Of a DNA stretch of 64,000 nt, positions 10,825-22,097 are shown one piece after another. The notes beneath the pieces were generated by a model, which worked only from the letters and a program-made list of their open reading frames with translations, was not told the DNA's origin and did no database searches. Both the position numbers and the translations under genes were made by a program. The stretch comes from Hypoxylon rubiginosum (lineage: Eukaryota > Ascomycota > Sordariomycetes > Xylariales > Hypoxylaceae): contig CADCXA010000057.1 in assembly GCA_902806565.1 (NCBI GenBank), forward strand, positions 62,001 through 126,000, read 5' to 3'. Position 1 is the first letter of the stretch, and the number at the start of each line of letters is the position of its first letter.

Positions 10825-12246
10825 ATGGCTGCCCCTTGCTGCGACGACCAGGGCTTTAACCGCATCTACTTCAAGACAGCAATCAGCAACGAAAGGGCAC
10901 TAGGCTACTGCGATTTTTGTGACAAAGAGGATGCCCAGCTTAGATGCAACGAGTGCCACGAAGCGCTCTATTGCTCAGAGAAGTGCCAAAAACGAGATCG
11001 CCCTCAGCACGAGATGCTTTGCGCTTCGGCGAAGGACCACTTTAACGACTCTAACCGACCACCCAACCACATTCGAGGAATCCTATTCCCCCTCGACGCG
11101 ACAACGCCATCGTTCGTCTGGCTGAGCAAGGAAAGCTAGCCACTCTCTGTTGCCCAGGTTCTTGGTATGGACGTCAAAAACCTACACCCACCCAAAGATG
11201 TCCACGACGATATACTTCATCGCACGCTAGCTCATGGAATTCTGGAATACGATGATACGCATAGTACGCCCTCGGAATATCAGCAGTTCAATCGGTCCGT
11301 TGCCGCGTTGTCAAGGCCTGGACTGCTCCCGTTTCATTATTGCACTTTTCTGTATTGTGGTTTCGTGACTAACGAGTCCGTCAAAACCATTACCCCTCAA
11401 GATGCGACAATGAAAGACTTCCGGGCTATCATAGACTCCGTACAATACAGAATATCTAATTCCATCGTCGCCAATCACGCAAGGTATCCAGGGAAATGGA
11501 TAAGCGAAAACTTGGGCCACGAGCACAGGATGTGGTCGACTGTCAAAATTAACTGCGAGGGCGATATACAGTGTCTATCGTCCATGACAAAGGCGAAAAG
11601 CTGGGCCCTTGTCGAAGACGTCCTCACCTCCCACTGTTCCATTTCGGAACCTAGGTTGCCTGTATTCTTGGCCCAACTCGCTGGTCTCCCCTGGGTGTTC
11701 GAGATAGCTCCCGCTGACCATTATACGGAGGGCGAGAAGATGAACTATGCAGGTCGGATCTTCGCCGCTGAAAATATTATGCGCTTCAAAGATAAGCATG
11801 TCTGGGCAACTGTCCTGGATAGCGGGACTCTGTATATTTCGAATAAAGACGGAGCGCCTATCCACCCGGATCATGTCCTAGCATTCTACGACTTCGCCGA
11901 GTCCCAAATGGAGCATTTATCCGAGAACAAGTCGTATGTCAATCCTATGACTCTCCCAGGCTGCGAGAAACTTCAAATCCCAAAGGGCGAGCTTAAGAGG
12001 TGGTTTACGAGGGAGAGGTTCGAGGCATACTGGGCGAAATGGGTTTGGCAACCCGGAAGGGCATGCACATACGATCACAACGATGGTGGACTCGACTGGT
12101 ATCCATGTCAGCCTCTGATCAAATCCCAAGCCGCCTGGCATCCATACGCTTTCGTGGGGAGGGTATGGCTTCAGCCTTGGTCGGACAGCGTCTTTGAAAG
12201 CTTGAGGAAATCGTTCTTCCGTCTATCAAAGTCCTTTAGGCTGTAG
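10825..12246 (+). pseudogene. MYND zinc-finger protein with an in-frame TAG
   Basis: The frame starts at the ATG at 10825 (MAAPCCDDQGFNRIYF) and runs to 12246, but codon 105 is TAG (11137-11139). Residues about 30-67 form a MYND finger: CDFC, CNEC, YCSEKC, then H-x3-C, a module that usually binds proline-rich partners. Downstream of the stop the same frame stays open for another 1.1 kb with protein-like sequence (QVLGMDVKNLHP, FAAENIMRFKDKHVWATVL), as in fungal MYND-domain proteins of about 470 residues. The only intron that would remove the stop in frame is 42 nt with a poor donor, so I do not believe it. Alternatives are a recent nonsense mutation, stop readthrough, reinitiation at the ATG at 11167, or a base error. 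A CAG-to-TAG change would be a CpA-to-TpA transition. Confidence 0.65.
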
Positions 12247-13002
12247 CGGCTGCATCTCTGAGCGAGGGACGGGATAACCCTCGAAGCGAAAAAGCGAGTA
12301 AATGAAATTTTGAATCATTGTTACCTAACTACATAGGTACCTAGGTAGTCAGCTACTTATTTAGTTGGTCAATTCGACATCGATGCTGAGCTGCAGAATT
12401 TCTTGTTTTACGTCGTGCTTAGTGAGGTTGCACTTGAAGATACCTCGAAAGAAATACGAAAAAATAAACGGCTTAAGTATTCAACTTCAAAAATCGCTAC
12501 GAGCTTCTAATACACCGTATAAGTAAGTAAGTACCTCTTCAATAACGAATATACCTTGAATATCTAATGTTCCACCATGAACCACTCCGTCTAGGGCGCC
12601 AGACCTGACCATACACTACTAGAATAGCTTCGCGATCTCTAACTGGGTATTATAATCTGTCCTTTTTTTCAACACTCCATCATATATTGACAAGGGAACT
12701 CCGGCGACACCCCAAATACAATATCATCACGCATCACGGTCGTGTCGGATATCTCAGCTTTGGAATGGGCCGGCTCCTTGAAGATTTATATCGCGTTATT
12801 ATCGAAACAGAAAGCCTCGACTGGTTTTTTAAGGGGCTCATCCGAAAAATTGGACGTTAATACCGGTCTCTGACTGACTGACTTACTCCCGCAAAATGTA
12901 AGCCCTGCAAGACAAAGAGAATTTAAAGATTCTAGAGAACACCGCCGCCGCCTCTGTCTGATACATTCGAATACTTCTTCTCAACCCTCGTTCCCCCTTT
13001 TT
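12247..13002. other. Convergent intergenic region
   Basis: No gene. A cluster of CCTA/TAGG motifs (TACATAGGTACCTAGGTAGTC) lies at about 12330-12350. It contains the 3' regions of both flanking genes. Confidence 0.55.
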
Positions 13003-16000
13003 TTAGCTATTTTCCTCGACCACGGAGTCGAGCTCGTCAAAGTCGCGGATCACGGGGCCGAGCCCGTCGGAGCTGTTGGGACTCAGGATCGGCGCGCCGC
13101 CGCCCCTGCCGTCCATGCTGATGGGGCTGTGGCCCCCCTCCGTGTACATCTCCGTCCGCATCGAGTAGTCCCCGTTCAGGTCCAGGGGCGCGGGCGCCTT
13201 GGTCCGGCGTATGCCCTGCGGCTGCTGCTGGCCCGGCCACTTGGGCTCGTCGACCCTCCCCGACGCGGGCCCGAACGTGGTGTAGCTGCGCTCGCTCCTG
13301 GGGCCGCGCGAGCCCGAGCCTGCGTAGTTCTTGTTGTTGTTGAGGCTGTGGCTGGGGAGGGGGTTGTGGTTGTGGTTCTGGTTGTTGTTGTTGCTGTACG
13401 AGGACGGGGCTCGCACGCTGGAGGCGGCGTCGTCCGAGTAGATGCTCACGGCGGACGAGCCGCCCCACATGGTGGGCGTGAGCGGCGGCGCGGAGCCCGT
13501 CGTGGTGTTAGACCGCACGCTGCGCGTCGCGTGCCAGCCGCCGCCGTTGCTGGTCGACCGGCTCGTCACGGTCTTTGGGGGCCGCGGGAACTTCTGGGCC
13601 TGCGCGCGCATCATGCGGAGCACGGGGTCGGTCCCGGAGGTCACCGAGGTGTCCGAGTCGCCGCCCTCGCCGCCGTTTCCGCCGTTACCGCCGCCGTTCT
13701 GCCAGGTGCGCGGGACGAGCCAGCAGTGCGAGAGCTCGTGGGAGGCCTCGGCCGCGGGCGCGGAGGCGCCCTTCCACGGGGGCGCCTTGGTGCCCTTGAA
13801 GCGGGGCGAGAGGTGGTAGGTGACGTTGTCCTTGTAGCGGACGTTGGGCGAGTCGACGGAGACGCTGGCGAGGGCCTGCAGGATGCCGTAGACGAGCACC
13901 CAGCGGCCGCGGCGCGCGACGAAGGGGTCGACGGCTCCGACCTGGTCCGCCTTCTCGAACTTGACGAAGCTCTCGATGAGGTCGGACTGCGTGAAGTCGG
14001 ATCCCAGGATGTAGATGTTGGTCGCCTCGGTATAGGCTAGCTGCGCGCGGCGCTCGTTTATGCGATCGTCGGCGCCCTGCTTGGCGTGGTTGTTATATTT
14101 GTCCTTTCTGGACCGCTCGCGACTTGTCGGTGGCGAAGTTGGCGGTATAGATTCAGGGACCAGAGGGTATGGATGCGGTATGTGAGGGAATCGCATCCGG
14201 TTGTCGAATTCGATCAGCATGTCCGTAAGGGGGAGGTCAGGGGTATCGGGGTTAAACGACTTGTTGCCGCTCTCCGAAACCATCATCCACTTTCGACTGC
14301 TCCGGGTTTCAGATTCGTCCCAAACGATATCCCGATTTACGAGGTAGTCATAGAGCGCCCCGAAATCCTTTTGCATCTGCTTCGCCATCGTCCTCGTCAG
14401 CCACATCTCCTCTCCTTCCGCCGTCCTCGCACCGGTGTCGGGCGGAGGCCAGTCGCCGTGCGTCTTGGCGTAATGATTTATGAAAAATTGCCGTAGGCGC
14501 TCGGAAGCCTCTCGTGCGGGACCACGCGCCGCAGGGCCGGAAGTCGGCCAGATGTCGTCGAAGGAGAACTCGGCGAGGCGCTCTTCGGCAGCCTGCACAC
14601 GAAGCTGGGTTTCTAGACACCCCCGCTCCAGGAGCGCTCGCGTGATGGGCGTGACGTTTTTGAAATCGGCGCACATCTCCAGGCGAGAGAACATGCCTGC
14701 GCAATGCACGAACGCCTCGCACCATCCCTCCTCCCACCGCACTTCGGGAGCCTCCGACCACGCCAGCACGGACACGGCAGTTTCCGCGTCGTTGCGAGCG
14801 TCGTCGATGCCGCGAGCTGAGAGATAGTTGAGTATAGTACCCACGTTATCCGCTTCGGGCGGCATGTAAGCATTAAGACGAGCAAGCAGGTCAGACAGCG
14901 CCTGGTGGAGAGACAAGCCGACCAGCGACGCGTGATACAGAAGAGCAAACACGTTGCGCGTCGTGATGGCCTGCCGATGCGCCTCAAGCTTGCTCAAATT
15001 CGGCGGCGTGGCAAAGAACATCTCGTACGAGATCTGGCCGTCGGCGTCGGCGAGGTTCGTGTCTTCGGAGACCGGAGGCGTCGGTTGGCCGTTGCGACCC
15101 AGGCCGTAGCTAAGCTGCGCGTGCGAGCCGTGGGGTCTAAGCATCGGCGGCGCGCCGATGGGCGACGGCGGCATGTGCATTCGCGGATCGTACTCGTCCT
15201 CCGTGGATCCTTCGCGAAGGAGGGTGACGAGAAAACGAGACTCTGTCGCTTCGATGATGTGGGACGAGAGACGGAAAGATGGGTTCGGCCGCGGCATCTG
15301 TCCCTTGCGGCCGAAGAAAACCAGAACGTCGCCGTTGGGGTCCCACAGCTCGGGGTCCTTACGGAGCTTATTCCACCGTTGGACGGGTCTCCCGCCACCG
15401 ATCCAGCGCTTGATCGGGGGCGTATTAGACGGAGGAGGAATTGGGGGCAATTTGGTAGACGGCGGCGGCGAGATCATCTGCTGATATTCCGGATCCCATA
15501 CCAAGTGCCCGGGCGGCGGACTTTGCACCGGCATGATAGGCATCTCGCTCGGGTCGAAAGTGTCCATGTCGGGCTGAACTCTAACAGTAGCAGAGGACTC
15601 AGGCCTAGAGAGGTCGAGGCCCTTCTTCTTCTTCGCTCCGAACGTGAAGGCTTTCGTGAGCCCCTTGCGGAACTCGTCGCTCTTCTTGTCCACGGCGCTT
15701 CGGAAACCGGATCTCTCGATGCCAGATACATCTTCCGTCCTCAGCACCGGCTTCCTCGCCCTGGCGTACGCGAAATCGGCCATCGGTCCCGGACGCTGGC
15801 CACCTTCCCTCCTCCCCGATTCGCTCCCGCCACTCTGACTTCCGCTGCTGGTATTGCTGAAGTTGGTGAGATCGGTGCGATAGCTTGTCAGCTCCGCGTC
15901 CCGCACCGGCTCCGAGAACTTGAGGAACCGCGCATTCGTCGTGCCATAGCCGGTTCCCTGCGGCACCACCGAGTCGCTGACGGAGACGTCATCCCGCTCA

Positions 16001-16083
16001 TAATAGCGAACACCTGACGGAGACCTCACACCCGACCTCGGCTCGGTGATCTTCTTTCTCACGTACGCGCTGCGTCCAGACAT
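13003..16083 (-). CDS. Large fungal protein, probably DUF8004 family
   Basis: One intronless frame of 1026 residues from the ATG at 16083. Residues about 1-230 are polar and Ser-rich with a basic patch (FGAKKKKGLDL). A proline-rich linker (PPPSTKLPPIPPPSNTPP) leads to a conserved-looking core, about 230-780, beginning RWIGGGRPVQRWNKL and DPNGDVLVFFG and containing helical blocks (RQAITTRNVFALLYHASLVG, FINHYAKTHGDWPPP). The last 240 residues are low complexity: Gly/Asn runs (GGGNGGNGGEGGD), Asn/His runs (NNNNQNHNHNPLP) and an acidic end. The overall plan fits the fungal DUF8004 family, which has no established function; that assignment is from memory of the core sequence. It is probably cytosolic or cortical. 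The long frames on the opposite strand are artefacts of its GC-rich codons. Confidence 0.75.
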   Translation of the reverse strand: MSGRSAYVRKKITEPRSGVRSPSGVRYYERDDVSVSDSVVPQGTGYGTTNARFLKFSEPVRDAELTSYRTDLTNFSNTSSGSQSGGSESGRREGGQRPGPMADFAYARARKPVLRTEDVSGIERSGFRSAVDKKSDEFRKGLTKAFTFGAKKKKGLDLSRPESSATVRVQPDMDTFDPSEMPIMPVQSPPPGHLVWDPEYQQMISPPPSTKLPPIPPPSNTPPIKRWIGGGRPVQRWNKLRKDPELWDPNGDVLVFFGRKGQMPRPNPSFRLSSHIIEATESRFLVTLLREGSTEDEYDPRMHMPPSPIGAPPMLRPHGSHAQLSYGLGRNGQPTPPVSEDTNLADADGQISYEMFFATPPNLSKLEAHRQAITTRNVFALLYHASLVGLSLHQALSDLLARLNAYMPPEADNVGTILNYLSARGIDDARNDAETAVSVLAWSEAPEVRWEEGWCEAFVHCAGMFSRLEMCADFKNVTPITRALLERGCLETQLRVQAAEERLAEFSFDDIWPTSGPAARGPAREASERLRQFFINHYAKTHGDWPPPDTGARTAEGEEMWLTRTMAKQMQKDFGALYDYLVNRDIVWDESETRSSRKWMMVSESGNKSFNPDTPDLPLTDMLIEFDNRMRFPHIPHPYPLVPESIPPTSPPTSRERSRKDKYNNHAKQGADDRINERRAQLAYTEATNIYILGSDFTQSDLIESFVKFEKADQVGAVDPFVARRGRWVLVYGILQALASVSVDSPNVRYKDNVTYHLSPRFKGTKAPPWKGASAPAAEASHELSHCWLVPRTWQNGGGNGGNGGEGGDSDTSVTSGTDPVLRMMRAQAQKFPRPPKTVTSRSTSNGGGWHATRSVRSNTTTGSAPPLTPTMWGGSSAVSIYSDDAASSVRAPSSYSNNNNQNHNHNPLPSHSLNNNKNYAGSGSRGPRSERSYTTFGPASGRVDEPKWPGQQQPQGIRRTKAPAPLDLNGDYSMRTEMYTEGGHSPISMDGRGGGAPILSPNSSDGLGPVIRDFDELDSVVEENS

Positions 16084-16707
16084 GACAGACGAAGTGTGTC
16101 GGATCTCCGGCCCAGCCGGTTAGCAGACAACGTCTATAGTCGACCTATAAGTAGAGAAAGGCGCTACGTTATAGTCTTAAAGGCTACGGGAACGCCTGCT
16201 CGATAAACACAATTAAAGAATTATTTGATGATCTTGTCGAGAGATTCCGATAGGACTGGCAAGAACCGCGCATTAGCATAATCCGCCCCCCGGTAGTGAG
16301 GACGGACGTTTCAGGAGCGACCGGAAGCCTAGCGATGGGTAGTTCCTATAACGGACTGCTAGAGGCCAGACTTGGTTACGTGTATCCGTCGAGGGTTGCA
16401 AAGGTTGTTCAGGGGCAGATGCTATTTGTTGGTCGAAAGAAGCAGGTTACTCTCGATGGAACTCCGCAGATGGACCCAGCGATATATCGAGGTGTGATTT
16501 TGAAATAATGAAAAAGAGAATTAAACAAAAAATTAAAGAGAAACCCCAACCGTCTGAGAAAATCTGAGCTATCCTAGACTCGCATCAAGACGTTGGAGAG
16601 TATTTGCCCGAGAGTGAGAGAAGTCCGAAACAATGATGGGTCGTAAATTTTAATAGGAGGAAATCAATAGTCCAGCTTTACGAAGTTGCGAAGTCTCGGA
16701 GGGTAAA

Positions 16708-16730
16708 GGGGGGGGGGGGGGGGGGGGGGG
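16708..16730. repeat. Poly-G run (23 G)
   Basis: An uninterrupted run of 23 guanines within gene-free DNA. Such a run can form quadruplex or triplex structures and is also prone to sequencing length error. Confidence 0.9.
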
Positions 16731-18990
16731 AGCAACGGCCTTGATATTTTAACACCTAAAAATCCAACAAATCGAACGAGCTTTGTGGCGTCTGGCGCTT
16801 TGCTTTTTTTCTTTTTGCGACGCTGACCCCCGGAGCTGTTCCCCAGATTTTAAGAGCCGGATGTATGGGACTCATGCGGTAGCTTCGGTCGTGGGCAGGA
16901 GAGGGAAAGGAGGAGTAATAAGTGAGATTGCTTTCCGTACGATCTCGTGTCCTTTTTGGAGGTCGAAACGAACAAGTTAACGGGAATGTAGCCTCACGCG
17001 GTTGTCTCATGGGCAAGTCGGGGACGTTAGGCATATGTATTGTAGCGTGTATTGTATCGTATTGTATGTATTGTACGACTCAAGAAAATACCAACGTGGG
17101 GGGGATAGCTAGGGAGGTTATCAGGACAGGGCCTACATTCTGGAACATTGCCCTTAGTGTGCCGTGCTCGGAACCTGATTGGTCTCTTTGCATGATGCGT
17201 GGATTCTAATATCCCTGCCGTCGATATCCCAATCGCATGGCTTTCACCCTGGAGCCCTCTCAGATGCCTTTTATGGACTTCGAGGCTACGATTCGACCGG
17301 GGCTGCAGCTATGTACTAGTCTATCGACCTTTTTAATCTAATCGGCCCCTCTTCGACCAGTTCTAGGTGAAGTCCCGAGGTCTAGAGTAACAGGTAGACG
17401 ACTCTAAGCTACCTCTCACAAGCCTCTCTCTCCGCCGACGAAGCATGTTCCCCCCTGGGAGGTTTCCTGTTCTCCAAAGTGTGATAGCTCTCTTCTCGGC
17501 AGGGAACTACGACGGATTGATCATAGAAGACACAACTAAAGTAACCGCAAGCAGCAAGAGGATGGGGGAAAGGAGACGATTTCGGGGGAATACTTCATTA
17601 GGACCCCAGATTTAGGGCGACGTAAGGGGATGAGCTGATTCGGTACATCGCCCTGCGTTGGAACTCCATAAAAAAGCTGCAGTTAGTTCCACAATCTTAC
17701 AGACCTTGGCAAGCTTTTGCGCAAAGGCTTGAAGTCTTGCATTGGTTGCGATACCATAGTAGTAGTAATTGCATGACCCTTAACCAGAGAACCGGTCAGG
17801 CCAACGTAATCCAGCAGCAATCGTTGATGAATTGTATGCGTGTAGTCAGCAGGCATCGCAATAAGAGCTGGGTCTTAAGGGGAGGTTTAGGTTACTCGGA
17901 TACCTCGCGCTCGAATGAGAGGACGCCGTCGGGTAGTCCACTATCTCCGAGTGTGAGAGGTTTCCCTTCCCCTTGTCGCGGCGGCTTGGCTAGGGAACGC
18001 CTTTATGTTCCGGAATGATGTTAAAACATTACATGCATAATACGGCGGGTGGAGAGATTCGAACCTCCCCGAGACAAGTCACAATTGTGAGCGTGAGCAG
18101 TTATAAGCGAGTGGTGAGTACTAGGTGACGGTGGTGGAACAAGAATTTGATTGGGTTGTTCGTGAGCATCGTGATATATTCGTGCTACAATGTACTCGAT
18201 CCTTGATACGCCGCCGACGAGTACATCTTCCTAGCGCTTGTAACATTGAATCCTCGAGATGGAGAAAAGAAAGAAAATATAAAGAAAAAATAAAGAAAAA
18301 AATAAAAAAAGTAATAGGTAATAGGTAATCTAACGAATTACCGGCACCAACATCATCCCAATTGTCCTAATTGTGCCAATTTGCCCAATTTGCTAGGACA
18401 GATGAGGCAAGGGATGTTCAGGGGAAAATGTCAACAATATGGCAGATTAACCCCAAGATTGATAATGACTATGAGCAGTTATAAAAAAGATCTACCAAGA
18501 TTTCCAACTATCAGCGGACAATAACAGTTGACAGGAGAGGTCTAACTATTCGTAGCTAATTAACATGTGGTAGGTTGGCGATAGTTCCATCTAGTGTACA
18601 GGTCGGGAAGTTCGGTCGTCGACTGTCGACTTTCAAAGCCCTAGCGCAGACGCTACAAGAGCCCTGTAGTTGTTTATCCTTGTAGTACCCCCGATAACCC
18701 CCTGTCGCGCCCCTCCTTTACTCCTTGTCACGGCCTGAACACTCCTGGTCCTCGATCGTTATCACCGTGGGTCGACGCTTATCTTGTCATATATCAAATT
18801 TATTAGTAACTTGCCCTTTTTAGAAGATTCAACGGAATAACAAGAGTCCAACAATATACTATCTAGGTATGTTGGGTACCTTCATATGTGTTAGGAGCTG
18901 AGAAGGAAATCAGCAAAAAGGATTGAAAAATATCCAAGAAGTATTGGCGTAGGTAATCTCGGCGAGACTTGGTAACATATTCTCTCCGGT

Positions 18991-19035
18991 GGCTGGCTAA
19001 CTGGCTGACTGGCTGACTGGCTGACTGACTGGGCT
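18991..19035. repeat. Short tandem repeat, 8-bp unit GGCTGACT-like
   Basis: Imperfect head-to-tail copies of an 8-bp unit (GGCTGGCT, AACTGGCT, GACTGGCT, GACTGGCT) followed by diverged copies. Non-coding microsatellite-like array. Confidence 0.8.
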
Positions 19036-20007
19036 AGCTGGCCGGTAACGATGCCGAACCCTGTGTTACCACAAGCAAAATGTTAGGATCAAGGACACGG
19101 GCGCGAACCGCGATGGGTCACATCGGCCACAGATCCGATTCAATCGTACTCGCTAGTGGAGTAAGCCGATTCCTAGGTCAGCCCCTGTCACCGTCCTTGC
19201 AGATGTAGGTACATGGTATTGTATGCCCTACAATAGGAGGCATCTACGAAGTACATGTGAGCTAGAAACGATACGGCAAGTTGCCTATATGTAGGTATAT
19301 GGGAGCTCTACAAGGTGGACCTTTCCTCTTCCGTTTTCCAGGTTTCTACATCGCTTGGACGATATCTCCCGTCAGCTCGTGTTTCGTCTTCGAGGGCCTA
19401 GATGTCGTTATGCTAGGCGAGGAGGTTCCTTTGCTACTGCTAACCGATATCGTACGTTGAGGAGTCGGTGAGGACGCTACTCCAGGTGATGCCTGCACAC
19501 CGGCGACAGGTTGTCGATTGGAAAACCCACTACTCTTCAGTCATTGGCGATATTCGCCTCAAGGCTGTCAGGGGACCCATCAATCCAGCTGAGAATCTAT
19601 CGGCCGGATAAATCATGAGCTCTTGATCGAGTGAGATCCTAAGTTAGTGCCTACCTCCTACCCCTAAGGTATCTAAAGCTGGTGGGCTTGTGTTGTTAGA
19701 TGTCTAGATGTCACGAAACACAATTGTTCTACAGAGGAAGGGAATATAAATCAGGATCAACGGGTTTGCATTCAGCTGCTATAACTCCCCGGGTAAAGGC
19801 TGTACGATGTATCGAGGTATAAGCCCAGATGAACATCCATCACATCCATACCCGCCACGGAAATTCCCTCTTGCGACTAGCCTAGAGGATATGCCAGAGC
19901 CTATGATAAACATTGGCCTATGCAATGCAACAAATATTGCTTCTCTGTATCAACTTTCCGCAGTTCCCCGTATAGTGATCCAAACACCTCCTTCCCTTCT
20001 TCCAGCC

Positions 20008-20869
20008 CTAATTCTTGCGTGGCGCGATTCGGAGGCCGATCTTCTCGCAGCGTTCCTCAAAGCTCGTGGCAGCTGGGATAGCGACAGACTTCTTGTTCGG
20101 GGCCGGCAAGACGCGAAGGCCAAGGTTCTGGCAGCGTTCCTCGAAGCTCAGGGCGCGGACGGTGGTGACATTGACCGAAGAGGTAGAGGAAGCCGCCTTC
20201 GTGGAAGTCGCGGTCGGCGTGAAGACCTTGGCCATCGGGTTGAGCTTTGAAGCTCTGTTGTCGCCAGCCTGGACACCGACCGGGGCGGTGGTTCCGTCAC
20301 TGTCGTCGGCATCAGACTTGTTGCTACCAAGAACATCAAGAGCACTCTGGGTACTGATATGGTTCGGTTCGGGTGCTTGGTTCATATCAGGGCCGGCCGA
20401 CATCGCATCTGCAAATTCTTAATGTTAGCGCATAGTCTCAAGTCATGTATATATGCCCAAGCTTCTACTTACGGCCTGCGAGCTTGCAGACCTGCTTGAA
20501 GTATTTCTGTCTGGGCTGTTCCACGTGATCGGGATCGATTTCGAAGTCAGCATCCAGCCACAGACGCACAAGCGACATGATGTTCTGGTTGCAAGCTTCG
20601 ACGGTGGTCTTCGCCTTGTCCTCGATGTCCTTGTCCGTGATGTAGTACCAGTCAGACCTGTAACCGCCACCAGGAAGCGTGTCTAAATAAAAGGTTAATG
20701 AGAATATCATCTTGTTATGCTAGCAGGAAGAACATACTAGCAATCGAGGTGGCAAGGTCGTCTACAATTTTCATCAGCATATTGAAGAATGTTATCGTGT
20801 GGGCTGGAAATACTCACCAGTGTAGGTAGCACGAGTACCGCCGTTAGCGTTTCCCTTTCGGTAATCCAT
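20008..20869 (-). CDS. Uncharacterised four-exon protein with a duplicated SFEERC motif
   Basis: Exons 20869-20818, 20761-20738, 20682-20473 and 20408-20008 give 228 residues. All three introns have good borders (GTGAGT/GTAG, GTATGT/TTTAG, GTAAGT/TGCAG), and exon 2 is only 24 nt. The N-terminal 90 residues look folded (MDYRKGNANGGTRATYTDD, SDWYYITDKDIEDKAKTTVE, MSLVRLWLDADFEIDPDHVE). The C-terminal half is low complexity, with two copies of a short motif, SFEERCQNLGLRVLP and SFEERCEKIGLRIAP, the second at the very end. A probable 5'-leader intron lies at about 20963-20901 (GTAAGC to AGCAG, with CTGAC). No family is recognised. The repeated motif could be a peptide docked by one partner; that is inference. 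Confidence 0.7.
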
Positions 20870-22097
20870 GATGAGATGTTGAAATGCAATGGGATCTTCC
20901 CTGCTGCTGTCAGTTCATCTTCTTGTCAGGGCTTCAGTAAACAGGGTTGTCAAGCATGCTTACGCCTTGTAAATTTGGTAATCACGCTGCTGTGAAAGGG
21001 CTAACCGCAGGTGCAGCTACAGGTAGATGGTTGTATTAGTGGTTTGATGGGTACCCGAATACCATGACAATGGGGGCTCAAGAATTAGAAATAGGCACCT
21101 AGCACAAGATGCGAAATGGGACGAAGAAGTTGTGTGAAAGGGGTCGGGAAGGATGGTGTTTGCATGAAGCAAGCAGAAAGATCACTTACAGGAGACAAAG
21201 ACTCAGACGCTCTCGAAGGTTCGGCTGTTCTTCAGTATCAACAGAAGACGCGTTGATGAGAAGTGCACTTGTCTGCAATCAAGGGTAAGGATCAGTAGTG
21301 ATTTTATTTGCAGGAGAGAAAACGCGAAAATTTGACAGGCTGTAAAGGGACCCCACCTGGTACTTAAGCGACGACGACGCGGGTGGCGATTGCCGGGCAA
21401 CGCAACGATTCACGCACAGAGAACGTACCTAGGTAGGTAACAAATAGGCCTGCGGGTCGGGTACAGTACCGAAAATTGGAAGCAGTGTGCAGTGGATGAA
21501 TGGCGGCTCATATGGTAGCGCAGCAACAGCTTCAGGGGGACAGCTAGACTACCTACCTACCTGGGTACGATATTCAACTAAACGTAGGACACCATAGAGG
21601 AGTGACAATAGCTACAACCCTAATTGCCTAGGTAAATGTATGCACATAGAGCGGCGACTTTGATAGCACCCACCCATAAGGCCTCGTCTGTACTTCCCAG
21701 GCTTAGAAGCGAGACTCTATTTGTCTGCTTCAGACATCCATACTCTAGACTTTATGGTAGAAGACAGAATCACTCGACGCACTAGATTAGGATGTATTGG
21801 GTATATATTCTTGTACTTGGATATCTAAGGTATAATCCCCTGACTGCTTGGGTTACCAGATATCTCAACCTGGTGGCTTCTGGTAAGGAATGGCCGAACG
21901 AAGTGGCAACCACGTGTGCCATGGTGTAGTAGAGGTATGTCTATTGCTTATTAGCTGAAAAATAGGCCCATAATTGAAAGTTCTGGGAGGGCGGTATCAT
22001 CCTCTCCTACGACCATGGCATAAACAGCTGACACTTCCTCTTCCTAGGTGCCCAATCGACGTAGACAAGCCATCCTTCCGTTTAAACCTCTCTCCCT
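20870..22097. other. Intergenic region with leader intron and TACC/GGTA motifs
   Basis: The left end is the presumed 5' leader of the SFEERC gene, with at least one untranslated intron. TACCTAGGTAGGTA lies at 21427-21439 and CTACCTACCTACCTGGGTA at about 21550-21566. No protein gene seen. Confidence 0.55.

Larger units (their letters stand above)
16084..20007. other. 3.9 kb gene-poor region with simple repeats
   Basis: No convincing protein gene on either strand. It holds a 23-G run, an A-rich purine tract at about 18255-18310, an 8-bp tandem repeat near 19000 and a tRNA-like B-box fragment near 18045-18070 that does not fold into a tRNA. The left 300 bases should be the promoter of the large DUF8004-like gene. 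A non-coding transcript or a decayed element is possible but unproven. Confidence 0.5.

Noticed and set aside
11116..11157. A 42-nt intron that would remove the TAG from the MYND gene in frame
   Set aside because: Too short for a normal fungal intron, with a poor donor (GTCTGG) and no branch site.
13129..16017. Long plus-strand frames of 303 and 370 codons opposite the DUF8004-like gene
   Set aside because: They are shadows of a GC-rich coding frame: repetitive Arg/Ala/Gly composition, no recognisable domain.
18040..18125. tRNA-like sequence on the minus strand (GGTTCGAATC B box and a His-like GTG loop)
   Set aside because: The T stem has mismatches, no matching 5' acceptor half (GGCGGGT) exists and the D arm does not form. 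At best a decayed fragment or chance.
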